From Planctomycetota bacterium (GTDB taxonomy: Bacteria > Planctomycetota > PUPC01 > JACPCR01), in contig JASLXP010000343.1 of the NCBI GenBank assembly GCA_030740295.1, positions 1-32,807 on the forward strand: a stretch of DNA of 32,807 bases, written 5' to 3'. The notes below the pieces were generated by a model, which was not told where the DNA came from, ran no database searches, and saw only the letters and a list, made by a program, of their open reading frames with translations. Of the stretch, positions 1 through 8,378 are shown piece by piece; position 1 is the first letter of the stretch; each line of letters begins with the position of its first letter. The position numbers and the translations under genes are program-made.

Positions 1-2
1 AT

Positions 3-1535
3 CCGTATTTCGGCTGGTGGCAGCACTACTTCAGCTACACCGGCCGTCTCAAGAGGGAACTCATGCGGAAGTTCGATCTCACTCCAGACAAGATCCTGCT
101 GAACTTCATGGCTTGCGATGGCTCTTGCGTGGGTGAGGCACACTCGGGCCTCAAGGACTATTGCTCCCTCGCCTTGTCGCCGAGCGAAAACGACAACGGT
201 CATAAAGCCGGCAAGACATGGCAGGACCTTTATCCAGACCTGTTCAAAAGGCAGGAAGGACCTCGACCGGATCTCGTCATATTCGGCAGCGGCGCCAATG
301 AGAAAACAGATTCTCCCGATGAAGTTGCCGTGTTTGAAGGGACCATTCGCTGGATTCAACGGCATTACCCGGACACCGAATTCCTGTTCTGCATGTGGCA
401 GAATTACGGTTCATACACTCCAAACGTGGGCGACCTCGAAGCGCTCGCACTTCGGTACCAGATACCCATTATTGACTACGGAAAAATCGGCGACCAGCTA
501 ACAAGATGGTGCAACCGATACGCACTCGTCCCATCCGATGGACACCCCCAAGCCGCGGCGCATTACCTCTGGTACAAGCAGATTGAAAAAGCGTTCGAAT
601 GCTGGGCCCCAAGCCAACCGGGCGTAGCGCAACTCCACCTCCCGGAACGCCTTCATCCCAATTCGTACGGATGGGAAGGCGACATGATCACCTACGACGA
701 GAAGAGCTCGCGCATCGTCGGCAACAAGTTCATCTTCGATGACACCGCGGTAAACGTCTGGGGAGATTCTGACGACCCAAGTCCCATTCCCTTCATTGAT
801 GGCAAGAAGGGGAACTCCCGACGGAAGTCACCCGGCCGCAACATTCGCAATTCCCTGACACGGCACGGCCAATTGCGGCTCGGAGATCGCCATATCCTTG
901 AGCTCACTGGCAAGAACTCGCGCCTGACTTACGTCGACGCCAAGGTCTGTCCGAATCGTAGATTCATCGGTGTCGAGAATCCTCGTTGGAGCCTCAACGA
1001 AACTGTGCCGACGCCGTTCGATTCAAAGTGGGGATCACCCTTCGGCACGCAGCAGGTATCGCTGCTTCCCGGCAAGTCTACTGAGATCGATGAAGTCTTT
1101 ACCGACATCTCCATTGCCTATGTCGATTCGGCGGTAGGTGGGACGCTCAAGGTCACCATCGATGGTGAAACCAAATTTGAGCAGGCAACAAATGTCCCGT
1201 TCACCGATCAGGAAAAGCAGAAGCATTTTATGGAGAACCGCAAAGGCATGCTTGGTCTTCCGTTCGGCCTGCACAGAGTTCAAATCGAAGCAACGGGTGG
1301 CCCAGTCTCTGTGCTCGGCATCTTCACCTACGATTCAAGGAGCAATCGCAAGAACGAGCGAAGGCTCATAGGACGGGCCGTGGCGGGTGAGACCGTGAAG
1401 TTTTCTCAGCCGTTCAAGGCACGCCCGCTCGTCATCTGTCATGGTGATCTGCTGGCGAAGACTTCCGATGTAAGCGCTTCTCAAGTTAGCTTTTCGGGGA
1501 AGGGAGTTGCCACCTACGAAATCATCGGAGAGTGA
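3..1535 (+). CDS. SGNH/GDSL-type hydrolase, 5'-truncated by window edge
   Basis: The reading frame is open from the first bases of the window, so the true start and the block I GDS nucleophile motif lie upstream. The first ATG in the window (63) is internal. What remains fits an SGNH hydrolase, a family of secreted or cytoplasmic carbohydrate esterases and lipases. A GSGAN stretch (nt 285-299) stands where the block III GxND asparagine is expected. An Asp-Gly-His-Pro motif (nt 537-548) matches the block V Asp-x-x-His pair, although here with one spacer residue. About 290 residues follow the hydrolase core and look like beta-sandwich accessory sequence with no recognised motif. The gene sits 15 nt upstream of a secreted esterase on the same strand, so the two probably form a carbohydrate-esterase operon. 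Family assignment is by motif reading only; the substrate is unknown. Confidence 0.7.
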   Translation, partial: PYFGWWQHYFSYTGRLKRELMRKFDLTPDKILLNFMACDGSCVGEAHSGLKDYCSLALSPSENDNGHKAGKTWQDLYPDLFKRQEGPRPDLVIFGSGANEKTDSPDEVAVFEGTIRWIQRHYPDTEFLFCMWQNYGSYTPNVGDLEALALRYQIPIIDYGKIGDQLTRWCNRYALVPSDGHPQAAAHYLWYKQIEKAFECWAPSQPGVAQLHLPERLHPNSYGWEGDMITYDEKSSRIVGNKFIFDDTAVNVWGDSDDPSPIPFIDGKKGNSRRKSPGRNIRNSLTRHGQLRLGDRHILELTGKNSRLTYVDAKVCPNRRFIGVENPRWSLNETVPTPFDSKWGSPFGTQQVSLLPGKSTEIDEVFTDISIAYVDSAVGGTLKVTIDGETKFEQATNVPFTDQEKQKHFMENRKGMLGLPFGLHRVQIEATGGPVSVLGIFTYDSRSNRKNERRLIGRAVAGETVKFSQPFKARPLVICHGDLLAKTSDVSASQVSFSGKGVATYEIIGE

Positions 1536-1550
1536 GGGAAGGAATTCCGC

Positions 1551-3950
1551 ATGCGTATTTCATTCATACATTTCGCCTTGGCGGCCTCTGTTCTCGCTTC
1601 TGTCCATGCAGAAGACATTCTCCTTCAAGTCGAAGATTTCCATGGCCCGTGGCGAAGGCAGACCAACATCCGTGGATTTCTCGGCAAAGGATTCTGCACA
1701 TCCAATGCGAAGGGCATCTCCAAAGACGTGATGGAACTGGACTGTGATATCCCGCTCACCGGCAAATATGACGTCTGGGTACGGGCTTACACTTCGGTTG
1801 GCACAAAGCCGTCGCGCACCAAACGTGGACTGCAAGTTGGAGTGAATGGAACTCGTCTGAAGGCGACCCATCTCTCCCCGGCGCGTTCCGAATGGTCCTG
1901 GCAACTGGCAGGCGCTACCGAACTGACCAAAGGGCAGACCAAAGTAGTCGTTCACGACGCGGACGTCGGATACGAATCCGCAGACGCCATACTCATCACC
2001 TCGACTCTCAATCTTAAGCCGGAGGAGATAAACGCAAAGCTGGGCATCGAAAACCTGACTGTTCTCTCAGGCAATGGGGATCGGCTTCTGCACGAATACC
2101 TGTTGAAAGAAGTAGATCAGCTCTTCGAGGCGCGACGCGCTGAAGTAAAGCAGGCTTTAACAAGCAAAGACGCTCTGCTGTCCTATCAGAAGAAACTTTC
2201 GTCAACGTATCGAAAACTGCTCGGGACATTTCCGGATCGCACTCCATTGAATCCAGTCACAACGCGCACCATCGAATGTGACGGTTATCGCATTGAAAAC
2301 ATTGCATTTGAAAGCCGCCCGAACCACCACGTCACATCAAATCTCTACGTGCCAACGACAGGCGACGCCCCATTCCCCGGCGTGCTCGTGGTCTGTGGCC
2401 ATTCTGGAAATGGCAAGGCCTACGAAGGCTACCACCGTGCCTGCATACTCTTGGCAAAGCAAGGGATCGTCACGCTGATCGTGGATCCCATCAGCCAGGG
2501 CGAGCGACTTCAGACCGGGAACATTCGAGGGACGCAATCGCATACGTTGCTCGATATTGGGTCTAATCTAGTGGGAAGGGATGCGGCTGCCTATGAGCTC
2601 TGGGACAACGTTCGCAGTCTCGATTATCTGCTGAGTAGATCGGAGGTCGACCCGAAGCGTATCGGCCTTACCGGAAACTCTGGCGGCGGAACACAGTCGG
2701 CATACTTGATGGCCTTCGACGAACGAATCGGCCCGGCCGCCCCTAGCTGTTTCATCTGTTCTCAACAAAGCATCCTGCATCGCCTGAGGTCGCAGGATGG
2801 CTGCCAGCAGCTCCCGGGCGACAGCCTGAACGGTCTCGAGCATGCCAGCTACCTCGCCATGAGAGCGCCCAAGCCGACGATGATTCTCGCCGCAGAGCAA
2901 GACTACTTCCCCATCGCCTCTGCCCGTGAGACATTCCAGGAAGCGAAGAGCATCTTCAAACTCCTTGGTGCGGAAAATTCCGTTGGCTTCTTTTCATTCA
3001 ATGACAAACACGGTTTCAGCAAACCCAGGCGCGAGGCTGCGGCCCGCTGGATGTGCCGGTGGCTGAAAGGTGATGATCTGCCGATCACCGAGCCAGACCT
3101 GAAGACGCAGCCAGAGAAGAACCTCTGGGTGACGACCAAAGGGAACGTGGTGGAATTCTTCAAAGACGAAAAGACGGTTTCCGATTTCAACCTGGAACGC
3201 GCCAATGAATTGGCCTCCTCAAGAGAGAAAGCCTGGACAGAAACTGCCAGGGCCGAAAGTCTGCTCCGGGTGAAGAAGCTCATCGGTTTACGAACAGATC
3301 TGAAGTCACCACGCGTGAAGGTAATCAGCACATTCGTACGGAAGAACTGTCGAATCGAAAAAGTAATCCTGCAAAGACCGGGGGAAATTCCTTTGCCGTC
3401 ACTGCTGTTCCTTCCCAAAACGAATGCCCTGCAACCGTTGCCCGCGGTGCTGTATGCGCCGGACAATGGAAAGGCGTCAGCTTCCGAAAAAGGGGGGCCT
3501 CTCGAAACCATGTGCACAGAAGGTCGAATCATCCTTGCTATAGACCTGCGCGGTTTCGGCGAGCTTGGAACCACCGGCACGAAGTATCGCCAGGCTGGGT
3601 TCTCCGAATGCATGCTTGCGCTTCATGCGGGGCGTCCTCTGCTTGGACAACGAGTCGAAGATTTACAGGCAGGACTCTATGCCCTTCTAGGTCGAAAGGA
3701 TGTGCATCCGGATCAGGTCCATTTAATCGCCACCGGACGAGCTGGTCCAGCGGCAATACACTTCGCCGCGCTCGAACATAAAATCGCAAGCCTGTCTCTC
3801 AAGTCGTCCGTGACCTCATGGATTGAGACGGCACTGAAGAATCCGATGACTGCCAACATGCTTGAACAGGCAGTGCCCGGCGCGTTACTGCATTACGACC
3901 TTCCCGATCTGCTGAATTCAATCGCTCCGCGCCCTGTCACCATCGAGTAG
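1551..3950 (+). CDS. Secreted acetyl-xylan-esterase-like protein with two alpha/beta-hydrolase domains, C-terminus cut short
   Basis: This 799-residue protein starts at an ATG with an AAGGAA ribosome site about 6 nt upstream. A signal peptide (residues 1-20, ending VHA) sends it out of the cytoplasm. Residues ~25-155 look like a beta-sandwich, perhaps carbohydrate binding. Residues ~235-520 are an alpha/beta hydrolase of the acetyl-xylan-esterase type with a GNSGG nucleophile elbow (Ser377), Asp451 in AEQDY and His487 in DKHGF, a complete triad. A second hydrolase-like domain starts near residue 610, but its elbow reads TGRAG with Arg730 in place of serine, so it is probably non-catalytic. 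The protein ends right after an APRP motif. In related hydrolases this motif is followed by the strand carrying the acid residue and then the histidine, so the end appears lost. The loss abuts the sulfatase relic at 3952. Role: likely deacylation of a polysaccharide; the substrate is not readable. Confidence 0.75.
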   Translation: MRISFIHFALAASVLASVHAEDILLQVEDFHGPWRRQTNIRGFLGKGFCTSNAKGISKDVMELDCDIPLTGKYDVWVRAYTSVGTKPSRTKRGLQVGVNGTRLKATHLSPARSEWSWQLAGATELTKGQTKVVVHDADVGYESADAILITSTLNLKPEEINAKLGIENLTVLSGNGDRLLHEYLLKEVDQLFEARRAEVKQALTSKDALLSYQKKLSSTYRKLLGTFPDRTPLNPVTTRTIECDGYRIENIAFESRPNHHVTSNLYVPTTGDAPFPGVLVVCGHSGNGKAYEGYHRACILLAKQGIVTLIVDPISQGERLQTGNIRGTQSHTLLDIGSNLVGRDAAAYELWDNVRSLDYLLSRSEVDPKRIGLTGNSGGGTQSAYLMAFDERIGPAAPSCFICSQQSILHRLRSQDGCQQLPGDSLNGLEHASYLAMRAPKPTMILAAEQDYFPIASARETFQEAKSIFKLLGAENSVGFFSFNDKHGFSKPRREAAARWMCRWLKGDDLPITEPDLKTQPEKNLWVTTKGNVVEFFKDEKTVSDFNLERANELASSREKAWTETARAESLLRVKKLIGLRTDLKSPRVKVISTFVRKNCRIEKVILQRPGEIPLPSLLFLPKTNALQPLPAVLYAPDNGKASASEKGGPLETMCTEGRIILAIDLRGFGELGTTGTKYRQAGFSECMLALHAGRPLLGQRVEDLQAGLYALLGRKDVHPDQVHLIATGRAGPAAIHFAALEHKIASLSLKSSVTSWIETALKNPMTANMLEQAVPGALLHYDLPDLLNSIAPRPVTIE

Positions 3951-3951
3951 T

Positions 3952-4134
3952 CGATTTTCTGTCCGTTTGGGCTTTCCCCTGGAGTGCGGGCAGGAGGCTG
4001 AAAGAGTCTTCACCGCCCTCATTTTCGACGGGTTGTTTGGTGATATCACGCATGGGGGCGTAGAAGTCGGGCACGCAGGCCAGGGCATTCGTTTTCTGTC
4101 CGCCTTTGATGCCGGTCGAATGGAAGCAACCGAA
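3952..4134 (-). pseudogene. Sulfatase gene fragment (relic)
   Basis: Read on the minus strand in the frame whose codons begin at 4134, 4131 and so on down to 3954, this stretch encodes about 61 residues. They resemble the C-terminal half of an arylsulfatase: a segment ACVPDFYAPMRDI, then GGEDSFSLLPALQGK, then TDRKS. In intact sulfatases the GEDSFS-LPAL-GK block is followed by a Ser-Ile-Val-His-His type segment, but here the match ends at TDRKS and the frame stops within 5 codons inside the esterase 3' end. Upstream the frame is closed by a TGA at 4137. There is no start codon, no catalytic Cys/Ser motif and no room for the rest of the ~450-residue enzyme. It is therefore a remnant, left either by a rearrangement or by a misassembly. 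Recognition is by eye, not by a search. Confidence 0.6.
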
Positions 4135-4159
4135 TCAGTAAAACGTCTTATTCGGTTGC
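4126..4159. terminator. Stem-loop downstream of mnmE
   Basis: A perfect 10-bp inverted repeat (4126-4135 with 4150-4159) encloses a 14-nt loop. It begins 7 nt beyond the mnmE stop codon and lies between convergent genes, so it could stop transcription from mnmE or from both sides. Neither strand shows a convincing T tract after the stem, so intrinsic termination is uncertain. Confidence 0.4.
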
Positions 4160-4166
4160 CCACGAT

Positions 4167-5540
4167 TCATTTGCCAATGCAGAACTCGGAGAAGATGACA
4201 TCCAGAAGATCATCAGTGATTACTTCGCCGACGACTTCGCCGAGTTGATCCAGCGCATCCCTCAGATCCATTGAAAGGAACTCCAGGCTCTCTCCCGTAC
4301 CTGCGCTTTCGAGCGCCCTGGCAAGGGAGTCCTGAGCGCGTATCAGGCAGCCCCGCTGTCTCGAGTTGACCGTAAACGCTGGGCCGGCCACCACGCTATT
4401 CGATTCGACCATGTCGACCATCTCACCGATCAGGTTCTGAATGCCTTCGCCAGTGGCCGCGCTGACTTTGATCGCTCCACGGTTCGTCAGATCCGGAAGT
4501 GAATCGAGCTTCAGCTTCTGGTCAAGGTCACATTTGTTGAGGACGGGGAGGATGAGCCCTTCGGAAAGCTCGGTTGCGAGTTGGATATCTTCATCCGTCC
4601 CCGGCTGACTGGCGTCCATAATGAACAGAATGAGATCCGCAGAACGAGCGGTGTCCATGGTTCGTTCGACGCCTGCCGATTCCAATTCATCCTGTGTCTG
4701 CCTCACCCCTGCAGTATCGCGGAGAATGAACTGGATTCCGCCGTGTACGATCCGGCCTTCGACAACGTCCCGAGTCGTGCCCGCGATACTTGAAACGATG
4801 GCGGTATCGCTCCCCACCAGGCGATTGAGGAGAGAAGACTTCCCGACATTTGGGCGGCCGGCCAGGAGGGTCCGAACGCCCTCTTTTGCGAGGGGCGCTT
4901 CACGGGATTCATCCAACAGCTTCGTAACGCCCGAGAGGGCCAAACGAATCTCGCCCGTTACCCACTCGTGATCGATTACCTCAATATCCTGGTCCGAAAA
5001 ATCAATTGCGGCCTCGGCAAATGCACAGACACGCACCAGACCTTCCTTGTGCTGGAGAATGCGTTCATACAAAGTCCCCCGAAGGTGCTCGTATGCCTGC
5101 CGATGCGCTGTCTCGTCCTGCGCATGGATCAGACTGAGCACGGCTTCGGCCTGCGTCAGGTCAATCCTGCCGTTGAGGAAGGCCCGGCGAGTGAACTCGC
5201 CCGGACCGGCCAGGTAAACGCCGCGGGCCTGCAGCGCATCTGAAATCATTGACAGCAGAACAGGAGACCCATACGTGTGGATCTCCACAACATCCTCACG
5301 GGTGTAAGAGCCCGGCCCGGGCATCCAGGCGATCCGGGCGGGTGTGGAATTCTGAATGATGTCGAGGTGAACGTTGCGTTCGACATACCCGCGAGGTGGC
5401 GGCTGATCGGGATCATCCAGCAGCGATGCGACCGATCCCCATGCGTCCGGGCCGCTCACGCGCAGAATCCCCCGCGGGGCCTTTCCAGGCGGCGATGCGA
5501 CTGCCAGTATTGTGGTTCCTCTGCCGTGGTAACCGATCAT
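4167..5540 (-). CDS. mnmE: tRNA modification GTPase MnmE
   Basis: MnmE works with MnmG in the cytoplasm to install the carboxymethylaminomethyl group on uridine 34 of tRNAs. The 457-residue length is normal for the family. An N-terminal tetrahydrofolate-binding domain (residues 1-~120) is followed by a helical region with an inserted Ras-like G domain. The G domain shows G1 GRPNVGKS (228-235), G2 GTTRD, G3 DTAG and G4 NKCD. The C-terminus ends in FCIGK (453-457), the hallmark that carries the catalytic cysteine. The N-terminal motif reads SPPG rather than the more usual TPPG. mnmG is not in the window, so the gene is isolated from its partner. A stem-loop follows the stop. The 265 nt upstream (5541-5805) hold nothing else I can recognise. 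Confidence 0.96.
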   Translation of the reverse strand: MIGYHGRGTTILAVASPPGKAPRGILRVSGPDAWGSVASLLDDPDQPPPRGYVERNVHLDIIQNSTPARIAWMPGPGSYTREDVVEIHTYGSPVLLSMISDALQARGVYLAGPGEFTRRAFLNGRIDLTQAEAVLSLIHAQDETAHRQAYEHLRGTLYERILQHKEGLVRVCAFAEAAIDFSDQDIEVIDHEWVTGEIRLALSGVTKLLDESREAPLAKEGVRTLLAGRPNVGKSSLLNRLVGSDTAIVSSIAGTTRDVVEGRIVHGGIQFILRDTAGVRQTQDELESAGVERTMDTARSADLILFIMDASQPGTDEDIQLATELSEGLILPVLNKCDLDQKLKLDSLPDLTNRGAIKVSAATGEGIQNLIGEMVDMVESNSVVAGPAFTVNSRQRGCLIRAQDSLARALESAGTGESLEFLSMDLRDALDQLGEVVGEVITDDLLDVIFSEFCIGK

Positions 5541-5805
5541 GCGTGGTGTAATGCGTAAAACGAAATGAGTAACAAGTGATGAGCAAGGGTCGACTTTCTG
5601 TCACCAGCGTGTCTGCGCAGAACACGGCTGACGTTGACCGCGCACAGGGCTCGACTTCTTCACTGACGATAGAGACCCACTCATGATTCCGATGCTGAGT
5701 CCTGCCACCGAATTGCTGCGCCACCCGGCGCTTGCCGGAGAATGTGCTCTCAACAGAGGGCAATCTATTCGTCTGCTATGCGCCTATCGATACCATCAAA
5801 GCTCT

Positions 5806-5889
5806 TAGGCGAGGGGGGACTCGAACCCCCACGGGATTTCTCCCAACGGATTTTAAGTCCGTTGCGTCTGCCGATTCCGCCACTCGCCC
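5806..5889 (-). tRNA. tRNA-Leu (anticodon UAA)
   Basis: The minus strand folds into an 84-nt class II tRNA. The acceptor stem is GGGCGAG paired with CTCGCCT (first pair G-U), with discriminator A at 5806. The anticodon loop CTTAAAA gives anticodon TAA on an ACGGA/TCCGT stem. There is a long variable arm with a GGGA/TCCC stem, and a T arm of GGGGG-TTCGAGT-CCCCC. CCA is not encoded. A promoter lies immediately upstream (5902-5929). Confidence 0.96.
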
Positions 5890-5901
5890 GATTGGTGCGG
5901 G

Positions 5902-5929
5902 ATTCTAGGGGGTGCTTGAGCGTATTCAA
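5902..5929 (-). promoter_or_regulatory. Sigma70-like promoter of tRNA-Leu
   Basis: On the minus strand TTGAAT (5929-5924) and TAGAAT (5907-5902) are separated by 16 nt. The -10 box ends 12 nt before the mature tRNA 5' end, a spacing typical of tRNA genes. Confidence 0.6.
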
Positions 5930-5954
5930 CAGATGGGTAAATCTGAATGGGTGA

Positions 5955-5983
5955 TTGACACAGTTCGGTTGTCGAGTTAAAAA
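5955..5983 (+). promoter_or_regulatory. Sigma70-like promoter of the small lipoprotein gene
   Basis: A consensus TTGACA (5955-5960) and TAAAAA (5978-5983) are spaced by 17 nt. The predicted start of transcription is about 30 nt upstream of the ATG at 6022. It is arranged back to back with the tRNA-Leu promoter. Confidence 0.55.
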
Positions 5984-6021
5984 ATCCGCCGATTCAAAAT
6001 GTCTCAACAGGTCCCTTGGCT

Positions 6022-6402
6022 ATGAGTCTCAGATACGGTTGCACTAGTACAGCTCTGGTTTGTCTTCTTTTCTCGGGCTGCAGCGGTGACAAAAAGAAGG
6101 AGGCCAATACCGCTGTGGCGCTCAAGATGGTGCAAGACCATGTTGAGGAGAATAAGGAGCGGTTGCACCTTCAGTGGGTTGAGAAATACCCTCCGGGAGT
6201 AAAGGCCACCTTTCTGGAAGGGGATGGCACTTTCAGCCATGAATGCAGAGTATTCGTCTTCAGCGGACCGATGGCCATGCCTAAGACCGGCAAACCGGCC
6301 CGTCAGAGTGGCTATTACATTCTCAAATTTCGTAGTGAGACGGGCGAGTGGGAGATTACTTCGGGCGAGGTGCCGAAGGCCATCAAGCTCAAGAAGATGT
6401 AA
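6022..6402 (+). CDS. Small lipoprotein of unknown function
   Basis: This is a 126-residue protein from the ATG at 6022; a TTG at 6016 is possible but less likely. An N-terminal hydrophobic segment ends in FSGC, a plausible lipobox with Cys20, followed by a charged DKKKE linker. This predicts a lipid-anchored periplasmic or outer-membrane protein. The rest has one helix (around residues 30-45) and several short strands with no motif I recognise. The gene has its own promoter upstream and no clear terminator before the next promoter at 6497. No functional assignment is possible. Confidence 0.7.
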   Translation: MSLRYGCTSTALVCLLFSGCSGDKKKEANTAVALKMVQDHVEENKERLHLQWVEKYPPGVKATFLEGDGTFSHECRVFVFSGPMAMPKTGKPARQSGYYILKFRSETGEWEITSGEVPKAIKLKKM

Positions 6403-6496
6403 TGACTTCTCTGCCTGAAATATCGACTTTTTTGCATGAAAGTGGGAGTCGAGTTCTCTATTGGAATCTGATTTCAACTCCTTATTTCACATATTC

Positions 6497-6524
6497 TTGA
6501 AAACGGAAGGCTCGTCTATATAAT
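6497..6524 (+). promoter_or_regulatory. Sigma70-like promoter of the envelope operon
   Basis: TTGAAA (6497-6502) and a perfect TATAAT (6519-6524) are spaced by 16 nt. Transcription would begin near 6531, giving a leader of about 128 nt before the first gene. The leader can form a 6-bp GGCGTC/GACGCC stem over a long loop; no known riboswitch was recognised. Confidence 0.65.
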
Positions 6525-6659
6525 CCTGGCGTTCACACATCAGTCGAACGAGTGATTGAATAGCTCCGCCCCTCCAAGGCGTCTTTCATCAAAGAACTAC
6601 CCCCGACGCCGGGATTTGCCTCGCAAGCTCATCCCATCCCTTTACAACAGGAGTCTCAA

Positions 6660-7055
6660 ATGAAGGACAGCAAATACATCATGGGGGTCATCACCGGTGC
6701 GGCCATTGCATTCGGGCTTTGTGTCTTTGCGTTCGTGAACGAACCGCGCGCTTTACACGCGGATGATGAAGCTGCAAGTGCCGGGCATATCACGGCTGTT
6801 ACCGCAAACTATAATGTAGGTCAGGAAGTACTTTACCTGATTGATTCTCAGCAGGAGACCATCATGGCTTACATGGTCAACGGTCCCGCATCCGGAGTGA
6901 AAAACCGTGCGGATTACAGAAAACTGCAGTTACTTGCGGTGCGTTCCTACAAGTGGGACAAGAAGCTCGAAGAAGTTGGCACGTCTGTTTCGAATGGTAC
7001 CTCTGTCAAGCAGATAAAGATGCAGGTGCTGAAAGCCGAAGAGGCTGAAAATTAA
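6660..7055 (+). CDS. Small signal-anchored periplasmic protein, unknown function
   Basis: This 131-residue protein begins at an ATG with a strong AGGAG site. Residues ~7-27 form one hydrophobic segment (signal peptide or anchor), followed by an acidic stretch and a small soluble domain. The domain contains EVLYLID and, later, LLAVRSYKWDKKLEE. This pairing resembles short secreted proteins of PVC bacteria in which one strand pair reports a value and the next carries an R-x-x-x-x-D pattern, but this likeness is only an impression. It is the first gene of a three-gene unit bounded by the promoter at 6497 and the terminator at 9188, and ends 16 nt before the next start. The co-transcribed genes encode a membrane-bound acidic protein and an OmpA lipoprotein, so a cell-envelope role is likely. 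Confidence 0.7.
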   Translation: MKDSKYIMGVITGAAIAFGLCVFAFVNEPRALHADDEAASAGHITAVTANYNVGQEVLYLIDSQQETIMAYMVNGPASGVKNRADYRKLQLLAVRSYKWDKKLEEVGTSVSNGTSVKQIKMQVLKAEEAEN

Positions 7056-7071
7056 GGAATAGAGGATCTCA

Positions 7072-8367
7072 ATGGGCAAGACTGCTTACATGTCATGGGA
7101 GGATGTCCTCGGGGAGCTCCAACTCAACGAGGAGGAACTCCAGCAGGTCGTCGCTGACGTCAAGCTGAGGGCTTTCAAAGATGGTGGAACGCTTAAGTTT
7201 CGCCGTTCGGACGTGGTGGATTTCAAGTCGGAAAAGGAGAATGAGGCTACGATGCTGGTTCAGGAAGGCATCAGCCTTGACAGCCTCAAGGCGCAGGCCG
7301 AGGCGAGCCTGGAGGCCGCCGAAGAAGGGCCGACTCTCCTCGAAGTACCACCAGCCGGTGACACTCAGGAAATCCCGGCACTGCCCGCGCCGCCAACGCT
7401 CACAGATGAGCTTCCTGCCCTTGGGTTAGAGGAAGAGCAGCCTGGGACCGATGCCTTCACCATCGAGCCTGCGCCGGATTCAGGGGAAGAAGATGAAATT
7501 GGCACCGAGCTGAATTTCGAAGAAGTTCCCCTCGGTGACACACAGGAATTGCCGGCATCCGATCCGAAACTTCAGGATACAACGGATACCGACATCAACC
7601 TCGAGGGCTTTGACCTCGATGAACCAGCAGCAGACGACATCACGGACACAGTCATTCCTACGATTGAGTTGTCCATGGATGACGAGCCTGCTGACGATAC
7701 GACAGATACAGTCATACCAACTATCGAACTGTCCGCGGATGATGACTTGACGGATGACACCTCTGATACGGTCATCCCAACTATTGAGTTGTCACCCGGT
7801 GGAGAGTTTGACATGGAGGGAACGGAAACCGCGTTTCCAACCATTGAGCTGGGTGATGAAGATTCAGGGACCGGAGCGGTTACTGCTGACTTGACCTTCG
7901 AGGAATTCGGAGAGACAAGCCAGGAGACAGCTGATTTCGGCCTCGCTACAGAAGGCGGCGGCGAGACCGGAATGGACTTCGCCGCAACGGCCACGGAGGA
8001 GGAAATCCCGACCTTTGCTGAGGCACAGGGTGTCGACACTCAGCAGGAGACCTCCGCAGTAGAAAGCCAGGTTGGCTTTGTTCCCGGCCAAACAGGGACA
8101 GAAACCGCACCCATGATGGGTGGTGGGGCGTTCCCAGTAGATCCGGGAGATGTCTATTTACCCGTCGAGGAATTCGGTGATGCGAAGGTATCAGGAGTCA
8201 TGTTTCCATTTCTCCTGTTAACGATGGGTCTGCTCGTGGTAGCTGGAGCTGTTCTCTACAACTCCATCAGCCTCGGCGACCCGACGTTTTCAACGCCTGA
8301 ATACCTCGAAACGATCAGTGAGATCGCCAGAAACTATATCTACGACTTCCTGGAACAAAACCTGTAG
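7072..8367 (+). CDS. Membrane-anchored acidic repeat protein with N-terminal HTH-like domain
   Basis: The protein has 431 residues and starts at an ATG with an AGAGGA ribosome site. Residues ~5-55 resemble a MerR/excisionase-type winged helix: a SWEDVLGEL helix, an LNEEELQQVV helix, then LRAFKDGGTLKFRRSDV. Residues ~75-375 are very acidic and low in complexity. They include a tandem 20-residue repeat (residues 184-263) whose core reads TDTVIPTIELS three times and degenerates in a fourth copy. One transmembrane segment lies at ~377-399, followed by a ~30-residue tail, so the HTH-like domain would be cytoplasmic and the tail periplasmic. The gene is the middle of the 6660-9167 operon and ends 11 nt before the OmpA gene. 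The HTH-like fold may bind DNA or a protein; the function is unknown. The acidic linker could act as a tether or be a protein-binding region. Confidence 0.72.
   Translation: MGKTAYMSWEDVLGELQLNEEELQQVVADVKLRAFKDGGTLKFRRSDVVDFKSEKENEATMLVQEGISLDSLKAQAEASLEAAEEGPTLLEVPPAGDTQEIPALPAPPTLTDELPALGLEEEQPGTDAFTIEPAPDSGEEDEIGTELNFEEVPLGDTQELPASDPKLQDTTDTDINLEGFDLDEPAADDITDTVIPTIELSMDDEPADDTTDTVIPTIELSADDDLTDDTSDTVIPTIELSPGGEFDMEGTETAFPTIELGDEDSGTGAVTADLTFEEFGETSQETADFGLATEGGGETGMDFAATATEEEIPTFAEAQGVDTQQETSAVESQVGFVPGQTGTETAPMMGGGAFPVDPGDVYLPVEEFGDAKVSGVMFPFLLLTMGLLVVAGAVLYNSISLGDPTFSTPEYLETISEIARNYIYDFLEQNL
7621..7860 (+). repeat. 60-bp in-frame tandem repeat, four units
   Basis: Four consecutive 60-bp units (7621, 7681, 7741, 7801) align without gaps. 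Each encodes a 20-residue unit with a conserved V-I-P-T-I-E-L core, and the last copy is the most diverged. Third codon positions differ between copies while the amino acids are kept, which suggests selection on the protein and not a recent duplication. Confidence 0.85.
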
Positions 8368-8378
8368 AAAGGAAACAT

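Noticed and set aside
2903..3613. Minus-strand frame of 236 codons
   Set aside because: Antisense to the secreted esterase, low in domain-like pattern and without a ribosome site.
3967..4248. Plus-strand frame of 93 codons after the esterase
   Set aside because: It covers the antisense of the sulfatase relic and the mnmE 3' end, and has no ribosome site.
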